From Ramlibacter tataouinensis (GTDB lineage Bacteria; Pseudomonadota; Gammaproteobacteria; Burkholderiales; Burkholderiaceae_C), in contig NZ_CP010951.1 of assembly GCF_001580455.1 (NCBI RefSeq), forward strand, positions 2,939,001 to 3,003,000: DNA of 64,000 nucleotides, read 5' to 3'. Under the pieces are notes generated by a model. The model ran no database searches, was not told the origin of the DNA, and saw nothing but the letters and a program-made list of their open reading frames with translations. Shown piece after piece: positions 6,807 to 16,629 of the stretch; the first letter of the stretch is position 1; each line of letters begins with the position of its first letter. The translations under genes were made by a program, and so were the position numbers.

Positions 6807-9272
6807 TCAGTTGCGGAACAGGTCGAGGATGCTCTTGCGCTCCTCGGGCGAGGATTGCGTGCGCGGCGGCGGCAGGCCGTCGGAGTTCATCAGGCTCTTG
6901 TCGTAGGGCACGGCGACCTGGCCCGGCTGCATCGGCTGTCCCGGCTGACCCGGCATCGGGGGCGTCAGGGACGGATCGACGCCCAGGTTGCTCACGCCGC
7001 CGCCGCGTGCATACTCTTCGTAGTACCACTCGCCGCCGACGTTGACCACGCCCGCGGGCGGCGCCGGTTCCATGACCGGGACGCCCTTGAGGGCAGTCTC
7101 CATGAAGGAGATCCACACCGGCAGCGCGAGCCGCCCGCCGGTCTCGCTCTCGCCGAGCGAGCGCGGGTTGTCGTAGCCCATCCACACCACGGCGACCAGC
7201 GTCGGATGGAAGCCGTTGAACCAGTTGTCGATCGAGTCGTTGGTGGTGCCGGTCTTGCCGTACAGGTCGGGGCGCTTCAGGGTGGCCTGCGCCCGCGCGG
7301 CGGTCCCCGAGCGGGTGATTTCCTGCATCAGCCGGTTCATGACGAAGGCATTGCGGGGGTCGATGGCGCGCACCGATTCATTGAGCAGCGGCGGCTGGCT
7401 TTCCACCAGCGTCTTGCCCTTCTGGTCGGTGATCCTGGTGATTAGCCAGGGGTTGACGCGGTAGCCGCCGTTGGCGAACACGGCGTAGCCGGTGGCCATC
7501 TGCATCGGCGTCACCGAGCCCGCGCCCAGCGCCATCGTGAGGTAGGCCGGGTGCTTCTCGGCCTCGAAGCCGAAGCGGGTGACCCATTCCTGCGCACTTT
7601 GCGTGCCCACGGCCTGCAGCACCCGGATCGACACCATGTTCTTGGACTTGGCCAGCGCCACGTGCAGCGGCATCGGCCCTTCGAACTTGCCGTCGTAGTT
7701 CTTCGGCTCCCAGGGCTGGCCGCCGGTCACGCCGGCATCGAAGAACAGCGGCGCGTCATTGACCACCGTGGTCGGCGTAAAGCCCTTTTCCAGCGCCGCC
7801 GAATAGATAAAGGGCTTGAAGCCGGAACCGGGCTGGCGCCAGGCCTGCGTGACGTGGTTGAACTTGTTCTTGTTGAAGTCGAAGCCGCCGACCAGCGCCT
7901 GGACGGCCCCGTCGCGCGGATTGAGCGCGACGAAGGCGCCTTCCACTTCCGGCAGCTGGGTGATCATCCAGGCGCCCTTGGGCGTCTTCATGACGCGGAT
8001 CACCGCGCCCCGCCGCAGCTTGGTCTTGGGCGGCGCCTTCTCGGACAGGCCCGACTGGGCCGGGCGCAGGCCCTCGCCGGTGATCTCGACGCGTTCGTCG
8101 TTCTGGCGCACCGCCAGGATCTTCTTCGGCGAGGCCTCCAGCACCACGGCCGACATCACGTCGCCGTTGTCCGGGTGCTCCGCCAGCGCGTCGTCGATCG
8201 CGTCTTCCAGTTCCTTGGGGTTGGTCGGCAGCTCGACGAATTCCTCGGGGCCGCGGTAGATCTGGCGGGCCTCGTAGTCCATGATGCCCTTGCGCAGCGC
8301 CTTGTACGCGACTTCCTGCTGGGCCGCGACCACCGTGGTGTAGACGTTCAGGCCGCGGGTGTAGGCCTCATCGCCATATTGGGCGTGGACCAGTTGCCGC
8401 ACGGTCTCGGCGACGTAGTCGGCGTTGCCGCGCGTATGGTCGCCGCCGCTGCGGATCTTCAGTTCCTGCTTCTTGGCCGCTTCGGCTTCCTGGGCGGTGA
8501 TGAAGCCGTTTTCATGCATGCGCTCGATGATGTAGAGCTGCCGGGAGCGGGCGCGGGCCGGGTTGCTGATCGGGTTGTTGGCCGACGGCGACTTGGGCAG
8601 CCCCGCCAGCATCGCCGCCTCGGCCACGGTCAGGTCCTTCATCGGCTTGCCGAAATAGGCATCGGCGGCGGCGGCGAAGCCGTAGGAGCGGTTGCCAAGG
8701 AAGATCTGGTTCATATAGATCTCCAGGATCTGGTCCTTGGTCAACAGGTGTTCCAGCTTGAAGGTCAGCAGGACCTCGTACAGCTTGCGGGTGAAGGTCT
8801 TTTCCGACGACAGGTACACATTGCGCGCGACCTGCATGGTGATGGTCGAGGCGCCCTGGCTCTTGGCCCGGCCGAGGTTGGCCAGGGTCGCGCGCAGCAG
8901 GCCCTTGTAGTCCACGCCGCCGTGCGAATAGAAGCGGGCGTCTTCGATCGCCAGCACCGCGTCCTTCATCACCTTCGGGACTTCATTGATCGGCGTCAGG
9001 CTGCGCCGCTCCTGGCCGAACTCGCCGATCAGGATGCCTTCGGCCGAATAGACGCGCAGGGGCAGCTTGGGACGGTAGTCCGACAGGTCGGACACGTCGG
9101 GCAGGTTCGGGTAGGCCACCGACAGGGCCACCGCGACCACGATGAGGACGGACACGAGACCGGCCAGGGCCAAGCCACCCGCCCACAGCAGCGCCCGGAG
9201 AACCCAGGGGGTCGGACGGCGGGAGGAGGGGGACGACTTGCCGGACTGGCCGGCGGGAGATTCAGCGGACAT
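6807..9272 (-). CDS. mrcA: Penicillin-binding protein 1A, bifunctional glycosyltransferase/transpeptidase
   Basis: An 821-residue class A PBP that polymerises and cross-links peptidoglycan. A cytoplasmic N-tail and one membrane helix (about residues 24-53) precede the GT51 domain, with catalytic Glu in AIEDARFYSH near 110 and the ASTITMQVARN motif. The transpeptidase domain has the SGFK (SxxK), SKN and KTGTT active-site motifs. An OB-like segment lies between the two domains. A Pro/Gly/Gln-rich tail ends the protein. It is divergent from the pilM operon, the standard arrangement in proteobacteria. Confidence 0.97.
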   Translation of the reverse strand: MSAESPAGQSGKSSPSSRRPTPWVLRALLWAGGLALAGLVSVLIVVAVALSVAYPNLPDVSDLSDYRPKLPLRVYSAEGILIGEFGQERRSLTPINEVPKVMKDAVLAIEDARFYSHGGVDYKGLLRATLANLGRAKSQGASTITMQVARNVYLSSEKTFTRKLYEVLLTFKLEHLLTKDQILEIYMNQIFLGNRSYGFAAAADAYFGKPMKDLTVAEAAMLAGLPKSPSANNPISNPARARSRQLYIIERMHENGFITAQEAEAAKKQELKIRSGGDHTRGNADYVAETVRQLVHAQYGDEAYTRGLNVYTTVVAAQQEVAYKALRKGIMDYEARQIYRGPEEFVELPTNPKELEDAIDDALAEHPDNGDVMSAVVLEASPKKILAVRQNDERVEITGEGLRPAQSGLSEKAPPKTKLRRGAVIRVMKTPKGAWMITQLPEVEGAFVALNPRDGAVQALVGGFDFNKNKFNHVTQAWRQPGSGFKPFIYSAALEKGFTPTTVVNDAPLFFDAGVTGGQPWEPKNYDGKFEGPMPLHVALAKSKNMVSIRVLQAVGTQSAQEWVTRFGFEAEKHPAYLTMALGAGSVTPMQMATGYAVFANGGYRVNPWLITRITDQKGKTLVESQPPLLNESVRAIDPRNAFVMNRLMQEITRSGTAARAQATLKRPDLYGKTGTTNDSIDNWFNGFHPTLVAVVWMGYDNPRSLGESETGGRLALPVWISFMETALKGVPVMEPAPPAGVVNVGGEWYYEEYARGGGVSNLGVDPSLTPPMPGQPGQPMQPGQVAVPYDKSLMNSDGLPPPRTQSSPEERKSILDLFRN

Positions 9273-9301
9273 TCAGTTTCCAGGTTGCGTCCCAACAGCT
9301 C

Positions 9302-9307
9302 ATTATA
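9302..9307 (-). promoter_or_regulatory. Candidate -10 box for mrcA
   Basis: A consensus TATAAT on the minus strand 29 bp before the mrcA ATG. No convincing -35 hexamer is seen at 16-18 bp, so this is a partial promoter call. Confidence 0.45.
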
Positions 9308-9459
9308 AAAATCGCTTCCGGGGCGGCTTCCCCTGGGCAGGATGGGTGCGCCGAGGGCTGCCGCCGGGCCCGCTCCAGGCGAGACAAAGTTCCGTGGACG
9401 AGTTGGGTAACGCCGTCAGTATTTGGCAACGGGGCGTAGATGAGATGGGGAAAAATCCT

Positions 9460-9488
9460 TTGTGGGACAAGGACGTTACTGCTAGCAT
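9460..9488 (+). promoter_or_regulatory. Candidate sigma-70 promoter of the pilMNOPQ operon
   Basis: TTGTGG and TAGCAT are separated by 17 bp and end 58 bp before the pilM start. Just downstream, at 9496-9508, is a short palindrome with arms AAACCT and AGGTTT around one base, which could be a regulatory site. The hexamers match the consensus only partly. Confidence 0.35.
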
Positions 9489-9546
9489 TGAAGTGAAACC
9501 TTAGGTTTGTTACGCCTTGAAATACGGCGTTGCAGGAGACGTTCAA

Positions 9547-10626
9547 TTGATCTCTTTGGGGTCTTTGCTTAGCCGCCAGCCAGCGCCACTGTTGGGCTTG
9601 GACATCAGCTCATCCAGCGTCAAGCTGGTCGAACTCGGCCGTGACAAGGAGGGCAATCTGGTGCTGGAACGCTGCGCCATAGAGCCCTTGGAGCGCGGCT
9701 GGATCACCGATGGCAACGTCGAGAAATTCGACGAGGTGGCGGAAGCCATGCGCCGGGTGATCAAGAAAAGCGGCACGCGCACGCGGAACGTCGCCATGGC
9801 GCTCCCGCCCTCCGCCGTCATCACCAAGAAGATCATCCTCCCCGGCGGCCTGTCCGAGCAGGAGCTGGAGGTCCAGGTCGAAGCCGAGGCCAACCAGTAC
9901 ATCCCGTTCTCGCTGGACGAAGTGAGCCTGGACTTCTGCGTGATCGGCCCGAGCTCCACCTCGGCCGGCGACGTCGAGGTGCTGATCGCGGCCTCGCGCA
10001 AGGAAAAGGTGCAAGACCGGCAGGGCCTGGCGGAAGCTGCCGGCCTGAAGCCGGTGATCATCGACGTCGAGTCGTATGCGTCGCGCCTGGCGGCGGCCCG
10101 CCTGATCCAGGGCCTGCCCGGCGAGGGGGTGGACACCATGGTCGCCCTGTTCGAGGTGGGCGCCTACACCACCAGCATGCAGGTGCTGCGCAACGAGGAA
10201 GTCCTGTACGACCGCGACCAGGCCTTCGGCGGCGCGCAGCTCACCCAGCTGATCGTTCGCCAATACGGCTTCTCGCCGGAAGAGGCTGAATCGAAGAAGC
10301 GCAGCGGCGACCTGCCGGAAGACTATGAAGCCGCGGTGCTCAAGCCCTTTGTCGAAAGCATGGCGCAGGAAGTGGCCCGGGCGCTGCAGTTCTTCTTCAC
10401 CAGCACCCCGCACAACAAGGTCGAGTACGTGATGCTGGCCGGCGGTTCGGCGGCCTTGCCCGGCCTGGCCGAAGCGGTGACGGCGCAGACCTCCTTCGCC
10501 TGCCACCTGGCCGACCCGTTCGAAGGCATGCACGTGGGTGAGGGAGTGCGGGAGAAGAAGATGCGCCGTGAAGCGCCGTCCTACCTGACCTCCTGCGGCC
10601 TGGCGATGCGGAGGTTCCTGCAGTGA
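9547..10626 (+). CDS. pilM: PilM, actin-like type IV pilus inner-membrane assembly protein
   Basis: A 359-residue cytoplasmic FtsA/actin-like ATPase that recruits PilN and forms the inner-membrane platform of the type IV pilus. LLGLDISSSSVKLVEL is the phosphate-1 loop, and VEYVMLAGGSAALPGL is the adenosine-binding motif near the C-terminus. Start chosen at TTG 9547 (MISLGSLLSRQ) because AGGAG sits 8 nt upstream; an in-frame TTG at 9517 lacks a ribosome site. It begins the pilMNOPQ operon. Confidence 0.95.
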   Translation: MISLGSLLSRQPAPLLGLDISSSSVKLVELGRDKEGNLVLERCAIEPLERGWITDGNVEKFDEVAEAMRRVIKKSGTRTRNVAMALPPSAVITKKIILPGGLSEQELEVQVEAEANQYIPFSLDEVSLDFCVIGPSSTSAGDVEVLIAASRKEKVQDRQGLAEAAGLKPVIIDVESYASRLAAARLIQGLPGEGVDTMVALFEVGAYTTSMQVLRNEEVLYDRDQAFGGAQLTQLIVRQYGFSPEEAESKKRSGDLPEDYEAAVLKPFVESMAQEVARALQFFFTSTPHNKVEYVMLAGGSAALPGLAEAVTAQTSFACHLADPFEGMHVGEGVREKKMRREAPSYLTSCGLAMRRFLQ

Positions 10627-11261
10627 TCCTGATCAACCTGTTGCCGCACCGCGAGGCGGCACGCAAACGCCGGCGCGAGGCCTTCTTCGCATCGCTGGGG
10701 GCATCGGCCGTGGCCGGCGGCATCATCGCCGGCGCGATCTACGGCTGGTATGTCGCCCAGATCTCCGACCAGCAGAACCAGAACGCGGTGCTGCAGACGG
10801 AGATCAAGAAGCTGGAAGACCAGATCAAGGATATCGCCACGCTGCAGGCCGAGATTGCGGCCCTGCGGGCCCGCCAGCAGGCGGTGGAAGACCTGCAGGC
10901 CGACCGCAACATGCCGGTGCACCTGCTGAACGAACTGGTCAAGCAGCTGCCCGATGGCGTGTATGTCACCAGCATCAAGCAGGAGAACCAGACCATTTCG
11001 ATCACCGGCATCGCGCAATCCAACGAGCGCGTTTCGGAGCTGCTGCGCAACCTGAGCAACAACAGCCCCTGGTTGACGCGTCCGGACCTGGTCGAGATCA
11101 CGTCCACCTCGGTTTCCCTGAGTCCGCGCGACAACCGCCGGGTTTCCAACTATGTCCTGCGCTTCAAGCTGCTGCGGGCGAGCGAGGCGCAGAAGGCTGC
11201 GTCCGCTGCCAGCGGCTCATCGGCGCCGGCTTCGGCCGCTTCCGGCCCCGTGAGGACCTGA
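10623..11261 (+). CDS. pilN: PilN, type IV pilus inner-membrane platform protein
   Basis: A 212-residue bitopic protein. It starts with ILINLLPHREAARKRRR, the conserved peptide that docks into PilM. One membrane helix (about residues 23-45), a coiled coil rich in Gln and Glu, and a periplasmic ferredoxin-like domain that pairs with PilO follow. The C-terminus is Ala/Ser-rich. The GTG start at 10623 overlaps the pilM TGA (GTGA), so translation is probably coupled. Confidence 0.95.
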   Translation: MILINLLPHREAARKRRREAFFASLGASAVAGGIIAGAIYGWYVAQISDQQNQNAVLQTEIKKLEDQIKDIATLQAEIAALRARQQAVEDLQADRNMPVHLLNELVKQLPDGVYVTSIKQENQTISITGIAQSNERVSELLRNLSNNSPWLTRPDLVEITSTSVSLSPRDNRRVSNYVLRFKLLRASEAQKAASAASGSSAPASAASGPVRT

Positions 11262-11262
11262 C

Positions 11263-11931
11263 ATGGCGACCCGTGAGCCTTCCAAGTTCGACGTCGCGGC
11301 GATCCAGCACGCCGTGTTCGGCCAGTTCCGTGGCCTGAACCCGAACGATCCGTCGTCCTGGCCGCTGCTGCCGCGCGCCCTGCTGTGCCTCACCCTGATG
11401 GCTGCCATCGTGGTGGGCCTCTGGTTCGCCTGGTTGGTCGACTCCGACGAGGAACTGCAGCGCGAGCAGAAGAAGGAAATCGAGCTGCGCGCGGACTACA
11501 GCAAGAAGCTGGCCGAGGCGGTCAACCTTGATGCGCTCAAGAAGCAGCGCGAGCAGGTGCTGCAGTACGTGACGCAACTCGAGAAGCAGCTGCCCAGCAA
11601 GGCGGAAATGGACGCCCTGCTGTCGGACATCAACCAGGCCGGCCTCGGCCGCAGCCTGAGCTTCGAGCTGTTCCGCCCGGGACAGGTGAGCGTGCGCGAG
11701 TACTACGCCGAACTGCCCATCGCCCTGCGGGTCACCGGCCGCTTCCACGATGTGGGCGCGTTCGCCGCCGACGTGGCCAACCTCTCGCGCATCGTCACGC
11801 TGAACAACCTGGCGGTGACGCCGAACAAGGACGGCAGTCTGGTGATGGACGCGACGGCGAAGACCTTCCGCTATCTCGATTCGGACGAAGTGGCCGCGCA
11901 GCGCAAGGCGAAAGGAGCGCAGAAGAAATGA
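11263..11931 (+). CDS. pilO: PilO, type IV pilus inner-membrane platform protein
   Basis: A 222-residue partner of PilN. The N-terminal cytoplasmic part contains FRGLNPNDPSSWP, typical of beta-proteobacterial PilO. A membrane helix (LLCLTLMAAIVVGLWFAWL), a coiled coil with an EQVLQYVTQLEKQLPSKAEM segment, and a periplasmic domain with SVREYYAELPIALRVTG follow. It links the platform to PilP and the secretin. It begins one base after the pilN stop and overlaps pilP by ATGA. Confidence 0.95.
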   Translation: MATREPSKFDVAAIQHAVFGQFRGLNPNDPSSWPLLPRALLCLTLMAAIVVGLWFAWLVDSDEELQREQKKEIELRADYSKKLAEAVNLDALKKQREQVLQYVTQLEKQLPSKAEMDALLSDINQAGLGRSLSFELFRPGQVSVREYYAELPIALRVTGRFHDVGAFAADVANLSRIVTLNNLAVTPNKDGSLVMDATAKTFRYLDSDEVAAQRKAKGAQKK

Positions 11932-12473
11932 GAAAGCGCACCCTCGCGGCGGCGGGAATGGCCGCGTTGGCGCTGGCGGGCTGCGGCTCGTCAGGGCAGG
12001 ACGAACTGCAGCAATGGATGGCCGCGCAGCGCGCCGCCACCCGGCCGCGAGTTCAGCCGATTCCCGAACCCAAGAAGTTTGTGCCGCAGCCCTACACGCA
12101 AGACGGGTCCACCGATCCCTTCAGCAATCAGAAGCTGACGCAGGCGCTCAAGCGGGAGTCGGACAAGTCCACGGCGAACATGGCGCTGCTGGCGCCCGAA
12201 CTCGCGCGGCGTAAGGAAGCGCTCGAAGCCTTCCCCCTGGATTCGATGAAGATGGTCGGCTACCTCAACAAGGAGGGCCGCCCGGTGGCGCTGCTGCGCG
12301 TGGACAACCTGCTGTACCAGGTGCGCCCCGGCAATTACCTGGGCCAGAACTACGGAAAGATCATGAAGGTGGGCGAGACGGAGGTGGTCCTGCGCGAAAT
12401 CGTGCAGGACGCTGCCGGTGAATGGACTGAGCGAGCCGCCACGTTGCAACTGCAAGAGAGAGGGTCGAAATGA
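11928..12473 (+). CDS. pilP: PilP, type IV pilus lipoprotein
   Basis: A 181-residue inner-membrane lipoprotein. The lipobox is ALALAGC. An unstructured Pro-rich linker leads to the beta-sandwich HR domain (MKMVGYLNKEGRPVALLRV, then VRPGNYLGQNYGKI), which binds the N-domains of PilQ and joins the inner and outer membrane parts of the machine. Start ATG overlaps the pilO stop, and its own stop overlaps the pilQ start. Confidence 0.95.
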   Translation: MRKRTLAAAGMAALALAGCGSSGQDELQQWMAAQRAATRPRVQPIPEPKKFVPQPYTQDGSTDPFSNQKLTQALKRESDKSTANMALLAPELARRKEALEAFPLDSMKMVGYLNKEGRPVALLRVDNLLYQVRPGNYLGQNYGKIMKVGETEVVLREIVQDAAGEWTERAATLQLQERGSK

Positions 12474-14593
12474 ACTACAACAGGATCAGCTGGCGGCGGA
12501 TCTGTGCCTTCGGCACCGCTTTGGTCGCCGCCTCATTGGCCTTCTCCGCGCGGGCGCAAAACGCCGTCGAAGCGGTCAATGGCTCGATCCAGGGCGGGGT
12601 GGAGGTCGTGCGGATCGACTTCGCGCAGCCGCTGGCAGCGGTGCCGGCCGGGTTCTCGATCCAGGCGCCCGCACGCGTGGCGCTGGACATTCCCGGGGCC
12701 AGCAACGGCCTGGGCAAGAGCACGGTGGAAATCAACCAGGGCAACGTGCGCTCGGTGAACGTGGTCCAGGCCGGCGAGCGCACCCGCCTCGTGCTGAACC
12801 TGAAGGCCGCCGCCGGCTACAAGGCGCAGCTGCAGGGCAAGTCGCTGCTCGTGGTGTTCGAGCCGGTCGCCGCGGCCGGCCCGGCCAAGCCGACGCAGCC
12901 GGTGTTCGCCGAGAGCCGCAACGTCGAGACGCAGCCGATCCGCGACCTGGACTTCCGGCGCGGCACCGACAGCGCCGGGCGCGTCATCGTCGCCCTGCCC
13001 AGCAACCAGGTGGGCGTGGACATCCGCCAGCAGGGCCATAACCTGGTGGTCGAATTCCTCAAGTCGACCCTGCCCGAGGGGCTGCGCCGCCGCCTGGACG
13101 TGACCGACTTCGGCACGCCCGTGCAGACCGTGACCACGACGCAGGTCGGCGACCGCGTGCGGGTGACTATCGAGCCCAAGGGCACCTGGGAGCACAGCGC
13201 CTACCAGAGCGACAACCAGTTCGTCGTCGAGGTGCGCCAGGTCAAGGTCGATCCGTCCAAGCTGACGCAAGGCCGCGGTTTCGCCGGCGAGAAGCTGTCG
13301 CTGAACTTCCAGAGCATCGACGTGCGGGCGCTGCTGCAGGTGATCGCCGACTTCACCAACTTCAACGTGGTGACTTCCGACTCCGTGACGGGTTCGGTGA
13401 CGCTGCGCCTGAAGGATGTGCCCTGGGACCAGGCGCTTGACATCGTTCTGCAGGCCAAGGGCCTGGGCATGCGCAAGACCGGCAACGTGCTGTGGATCGC
13501 GCCCAAGGACGAAATCGCCGCCAAGGAGAAGCTCGACCTCGAGTCGAAAGCGGCCATCCAGAGCCTGGAGCCGGTGCGCACCCAGTCCTTCCAGCTGAAC
13601 TACACCAAGGCCGCCGACATCGCGGCGCAGATCACCGCCGGCTCCGGTGCCGCGCGCATCCTGAGCACCCGCGGCAGCGTGATCGCCGAGCCGCGCACCA
13701 ACCAGGTGTTCGTCACCGACATCCCGGCGCGCCTGGAACAGGTGCAGGACCTGATCGCCAAGCTCGACATCGCAGTGCCCCAGGTGCTGATCGAGGCGCG
13801 CATCGTGGAAGCCTCCGACACCTTCGGCCGCTCGCTCGGCGTGCGCCTGGGCGGCAGCGACCTGCGCGGCATCCGCGGCGGTGACGCCGGCTACTCGGTC
13901 GGCGGCAACGGCAACCGGATCGCGCTGGGCGGCACCTACGACGCCGTCTCGGGCACCACCGGCGAAGCGGAAAACAAGCTGGACACGGCGAACACCACCT
14001 TCGTGCACCTGCCGGCGATCGGGCAGGGCGGCTACAACCCGTCGACCTTCGCCATCTCGCTGTTCAGCGCCGCGGCCAACCGCTTCCTGAACCTCGAGCT
14101 CTCGGCCCTGGAGGCTGACGGCAAGGGCAAGCTGGTGTCCAGCCCGCGCATCGTGACGGCCGACAAGACCAAGGCCATGATCGAGCAGGGCACCGAGTTC
14201 CCCTACCAGCAGGCGACGTCCAGCGGCGCCACCTCGATCGCGTTCCGCCGCGCCACCCTCAAGCTGGAGGTCACGCCGCAGATCACGCCCGAAGGCAACA
14301 TCATCCTGGACCTGGACATCAACAAGGACAGCCGCGGCGAAACCACGGCCGCGGGCATCGCGATCAACACCAAGCACATCAAGACCCAGGTGCTGGTGGA
14401 GAACGGCGGCACGGTCGTCATCGGCGGCATCTTCGAGCTGACCGAGAGCGACAGCGAAGCCAAGGTTCCGCTGCTCGGCGACATCCCCTACGCCGGCAAC
14501 CTGTTCAAGAACAGGACGCGCAGCACCAACAAGCAGGAAATGCTTGTCTTCATCACCCCCAAGATGATTGCGGATCGCGCGGCGGCACGTTGA
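12470..14593 (+). CDS. pilQ: PilQ, type IV pilus secretin
   Basis: A 707-residue outer-membrane secretin that forms the gated channel for the pilus. A signal peptide ends at SARAQ. AMIN domains (peptidoglycan binding) occupy roughly residues 30-230, followed by the STN and N1 domains (LSLNFQSIDVRALLQVIADFTNFN and onward) and the secretin barrel, with VPLLGDIPYAGNLFKN and the C-terminal KQEMLVFITPKM typical of the family. Last gene of the pil operon proper; a Big_1-type lipoprotein follows 38 bp later. Confidence 0.96.
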   Translation: MNYNRISWRRICAFGTALVAASLAFSARAQNAVEAVNGSIQGGVEVVRIDFAQPLAAVPAGFSIQAPARVALDIPGASNGLGKSTVEINQGNVRSVNVVQAGERTRLVLNLKAAAGYKAQLQGKSLLVVFEPVAAAGPAKPTQPVFAESRNVETQPIRDLDFRRGTDSAGRVIVALPSNQVGVDIRQQGHNLVVEFLKSTLPEGLRRRLDVTDFGTPVQTVTTTQVGDRVRVTIEPKGTWEHSAYQSDNQFVVEVRQVKVDPSKLTQGRGFAGEKLSLNFQSIDVRALLQVIADFTNFNVVTSDSVTGSVTLRLKDVPWDQALDIVLQAKGLGMRKTGNVLWIAPKDEIAAKEKLDLESKAAIQSLEPVRTQSFQLNYTKAADIAAQITAGSGAARILSTRGSVIAEPRTNQVFVTDIPARLEQVQDLIAKLDIAVPQVLIEARIVEASDTFGRSLGVRLGGSDLRGIRGGDAGYSVGGNGNRIALGGTYDAVSGTTGEAENKLDTANTTFVHLPAIGQGGYNPSTFAISLFSAAANRFLNLELSALEADGKGKLVSSPRIVTADKTKAMIEQGTEFPYQQATSSGATSIAFRRATLKLEVTPQITPEGNIILDLDINKDSRGETTAAGIAINTKHIKTQVLVENGGTVVIGGIFELTESDSEAKVPLLGDIPYAGNLFKNRTRSTNKQEMLVFITPKMIADRAAAR

Positions 14594-14631
14594 CCAAAAA
14601 AACCAAGAATCGAGAAGGCTAGGAAGAGGAC

Positions 14632-16629
14632 ATGACTCAATTGATGAGATTGCTCGTGAGCGCGCTGTTCGCGGTGCTGTTGGCAGCTTGCGGTGGAGGC
14701 GGCGGTAGCGCGGGAAGCACAGGCACCACTACCCCGCCCACGAACAGCGGCGGTTCAGGAAGCGATGGCGGTGGCAGCACTCCTACCACGTCGCCGACCG
14801 TGGTTGTCGCAGTGGTCAACTCCACCGGCGCGCCCTCGACTTCGCTGAGCGTCGGCAGCTCGTTTTCCGCCAAGGCCACCGTCAAGGACGGATCGGGCGC
14901 CGCGGTGACCAACAAACTGGTCACGTTCTCCTTGAGCAACGCGAACCTCGCCACCTTGACGCCGAGTACCGCGTTGACGGATTCCTCAGGCGTGGCGCAG
15001 GTGGTTATTGCCCCCGCTTCCCTGACCGCGACCGGCGCCGCGACCCTGACCGCGAGTGCTTCGGTCAACGGCGCCACGGTGACCGGAAACGTCGACTTCG
15101 CGGTCTCCTCCAGCAGTCTCAGTCTCTCGGCATTGACCGTTGGCAGTGCCAACCTTCCCTCCGGCGGAAACACCTCCCTCAGCGTCACGGCGATGATCGG
15201 GGGAACTCCGGCGAGTGCGCTGCCGATCAACGTGAGCTTCACGGCCAGCTGCGGACGCATCAACAACGTCGGCACCAGCTTCAGCACCACGACGAACGGA
15301 TCGGGCATTGCGACCGCCGTCTACAACGCTGTCAACGGTGACGGAACGCTGTGCAGCGGACCGGTGACCGTGACTGCCAGCAGTGCCGGTGCCACGCCCA
15401 AATCGTCCACCGTGACTGTGGCGGCGCCCGTCGCGAATGCCATTACCTTCGTGAATGCCACGCCGGGGCAGATCTTTGTGTCGGGTTCGGGCGCTATGGA
15501 ACAATCGAACGTCAAGTTCAAGGTCCTGTCGGGAACGACGCCGCTGACGAACGTGGCCGTCAAGTTCAGCCTGCTGGTCAATCCTGGTGGTGTTGGCTTG
15601 GGCTCTACTGGCTCAACCGTCGATGTCTCCGCAACCAGCGACGCCCAAGGCGAGGCCACGGTCTCGGTCTTCTCCGGCACAATTCCAGGACCGGTGAAGG
15701 TGCGCGCATCGCTGGTCTCTGATGCCAGCGTGTTTGCCGAAACCCAGAATCTCAGCGTTTCGTCTGGCCCGCCATCGCAGCGTTTCATGAGCCTGAGCGT
15801 GGAAACTTCCAATATCGAAGGCTGGAATCAGGATGGCACGCCCACGAGGCTGACGGCTCGCCTGGCCGACCGCCAGGGCAACCCGGTCGAGAACGGCACC
15901 GTGGTCAACTTCACGGCGGAGGGGGGGCAGGTGGCTTCCAGTTGCGCAACGACCAAGGTGAATGGCATTTCGTTGTGCACGGTCGACTTCATCAGCCAGA
16001 ACCCCAGGCCGGCCGGAGGCCGCGTGTCGGTTATGGCCTTCGCGTCGGGCACCAAGGACTATGTGGACGTCAATGGCAACAACAAGTACGACGCCGGCAT
16101 CGACACTCTCGCCGACATCGGTGACGCGTACCGCGACGACAATGAAAATCACTCGTTCGAACAAGGCGAGTTCGTGGTCCCGCGTGGCGGCACAAATGCC
16201 TGTTCAGGTAGCGGCTGGCCTTTCCCGGCGCGCGCGAACACTTGCGACGGTACTCTGGGAACGACCGTGCGACAGCAAGCCGTCTTGCTGTTCTCCTCGA
16301 GCAATCCCGTTCTGAACATTGTGGCCTTCAATGCGGGCGCGATGGACTTCACGCTGGGCAGCATCGACAATCCGCTGCTGCCGATGCCGGCGGGAACGGT
16401 CGTTTCGGTCGACACCGGCGATCGTACGCCCGGCAACAATCTGGCATGCTCAGTGGAAAAGCTGTTTGGCACCGTGGTTCCGAACGTGATCCCTAGCCCG
16501 AATCCGAACGAATCGCTGGTGACCAGTCATCAGGTGATCCTGAAGAATTGCGCGTCGAATGACCTCGTCTCGGTCACGGTGCTCACGCCCGGCGGCCTGA
16601 AGACGATCTTCAATGTCCCCATCCCGTGA
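14632..16629 (+). CDS. Lipoprotein with tandem bacterial Ig-like (Big_1-type) domains
   Basis: A 665-residue surface or periplasmic lipoprotein. The lipobox is AVLLAAC followed by a Gly/Ser/Thr/Pro linker. At least three Ig-like repeats can be seen, each with an SFSAKATVKDGSG or LTARLADRQGNPV type strand, a VTFS strand and a TDSSGVAQV or SDAQGEATV turn, as in intimin-like Big_1 domains. Four C-terminal Cys could form disulfides. AGGAAGAGG gives a strong ribosome site. The gene lies between pilQ and aroK and its TGA overlaps the aroK GTG, so it is probably co-transcribed with the pilus genes. A role as a pilus-linked adhesin is inference. Confidence 0.85.
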   Translation: MTQLMRLLVSALFAVLLAACGGGGGSAGSTGTTTPPTNSGGSGSDGGGSTPTTSPTVVVAVVNSTGAPSTSLSVGSSFSAKATVKDGSGAAVTNKLVTFSLSNANLATLTPSTALTDSSGVAQVVIAPASLTATGAATLTASASVNGATVTGNVDFAVSSSSLSLSALTVGSANLPSGGNTSLSVTAMIGGTPASALPINVSFTASCGRINNVGTSFSTTTNGSGIATAVYNAVNGDGTLCSGPVTVTASSAGATPKSSTVTVAAPVANAITFVNATPGQIFVSGSGAMEQSNVKFKVLSGTTPLTNVAVKFSLLVNPGGVGLGSTGSTVDVSATSDAQGEATVSVFSGTIPGPVKVRASLVSDASVFAETQNLSVSSGPPSQRFMSLSVETSNIEGWNQDGTPTRLTARLADRQGNPVENGTVVNFTAEGGQVASSCATTKVNGISLCTVDFISQNPRPAGGRVSVMAFASGTKDYVDVNGNNKYDAGIDTLADIGDAYRDDNENHSFEQGEFVVPRGGTNACSGSGWPFPARANTCDGTLGTTVRQQAVLLFSSSNPVLNIVAFNAGAMDFTLGSIDNPLLPMPAGTVVSVDTGDRTPGNNLACSVEKLFGTVVPNVIPSPNPNESLVTSHQVILKNCASNDLVSVTVLTPGGLKTIFNVPIP

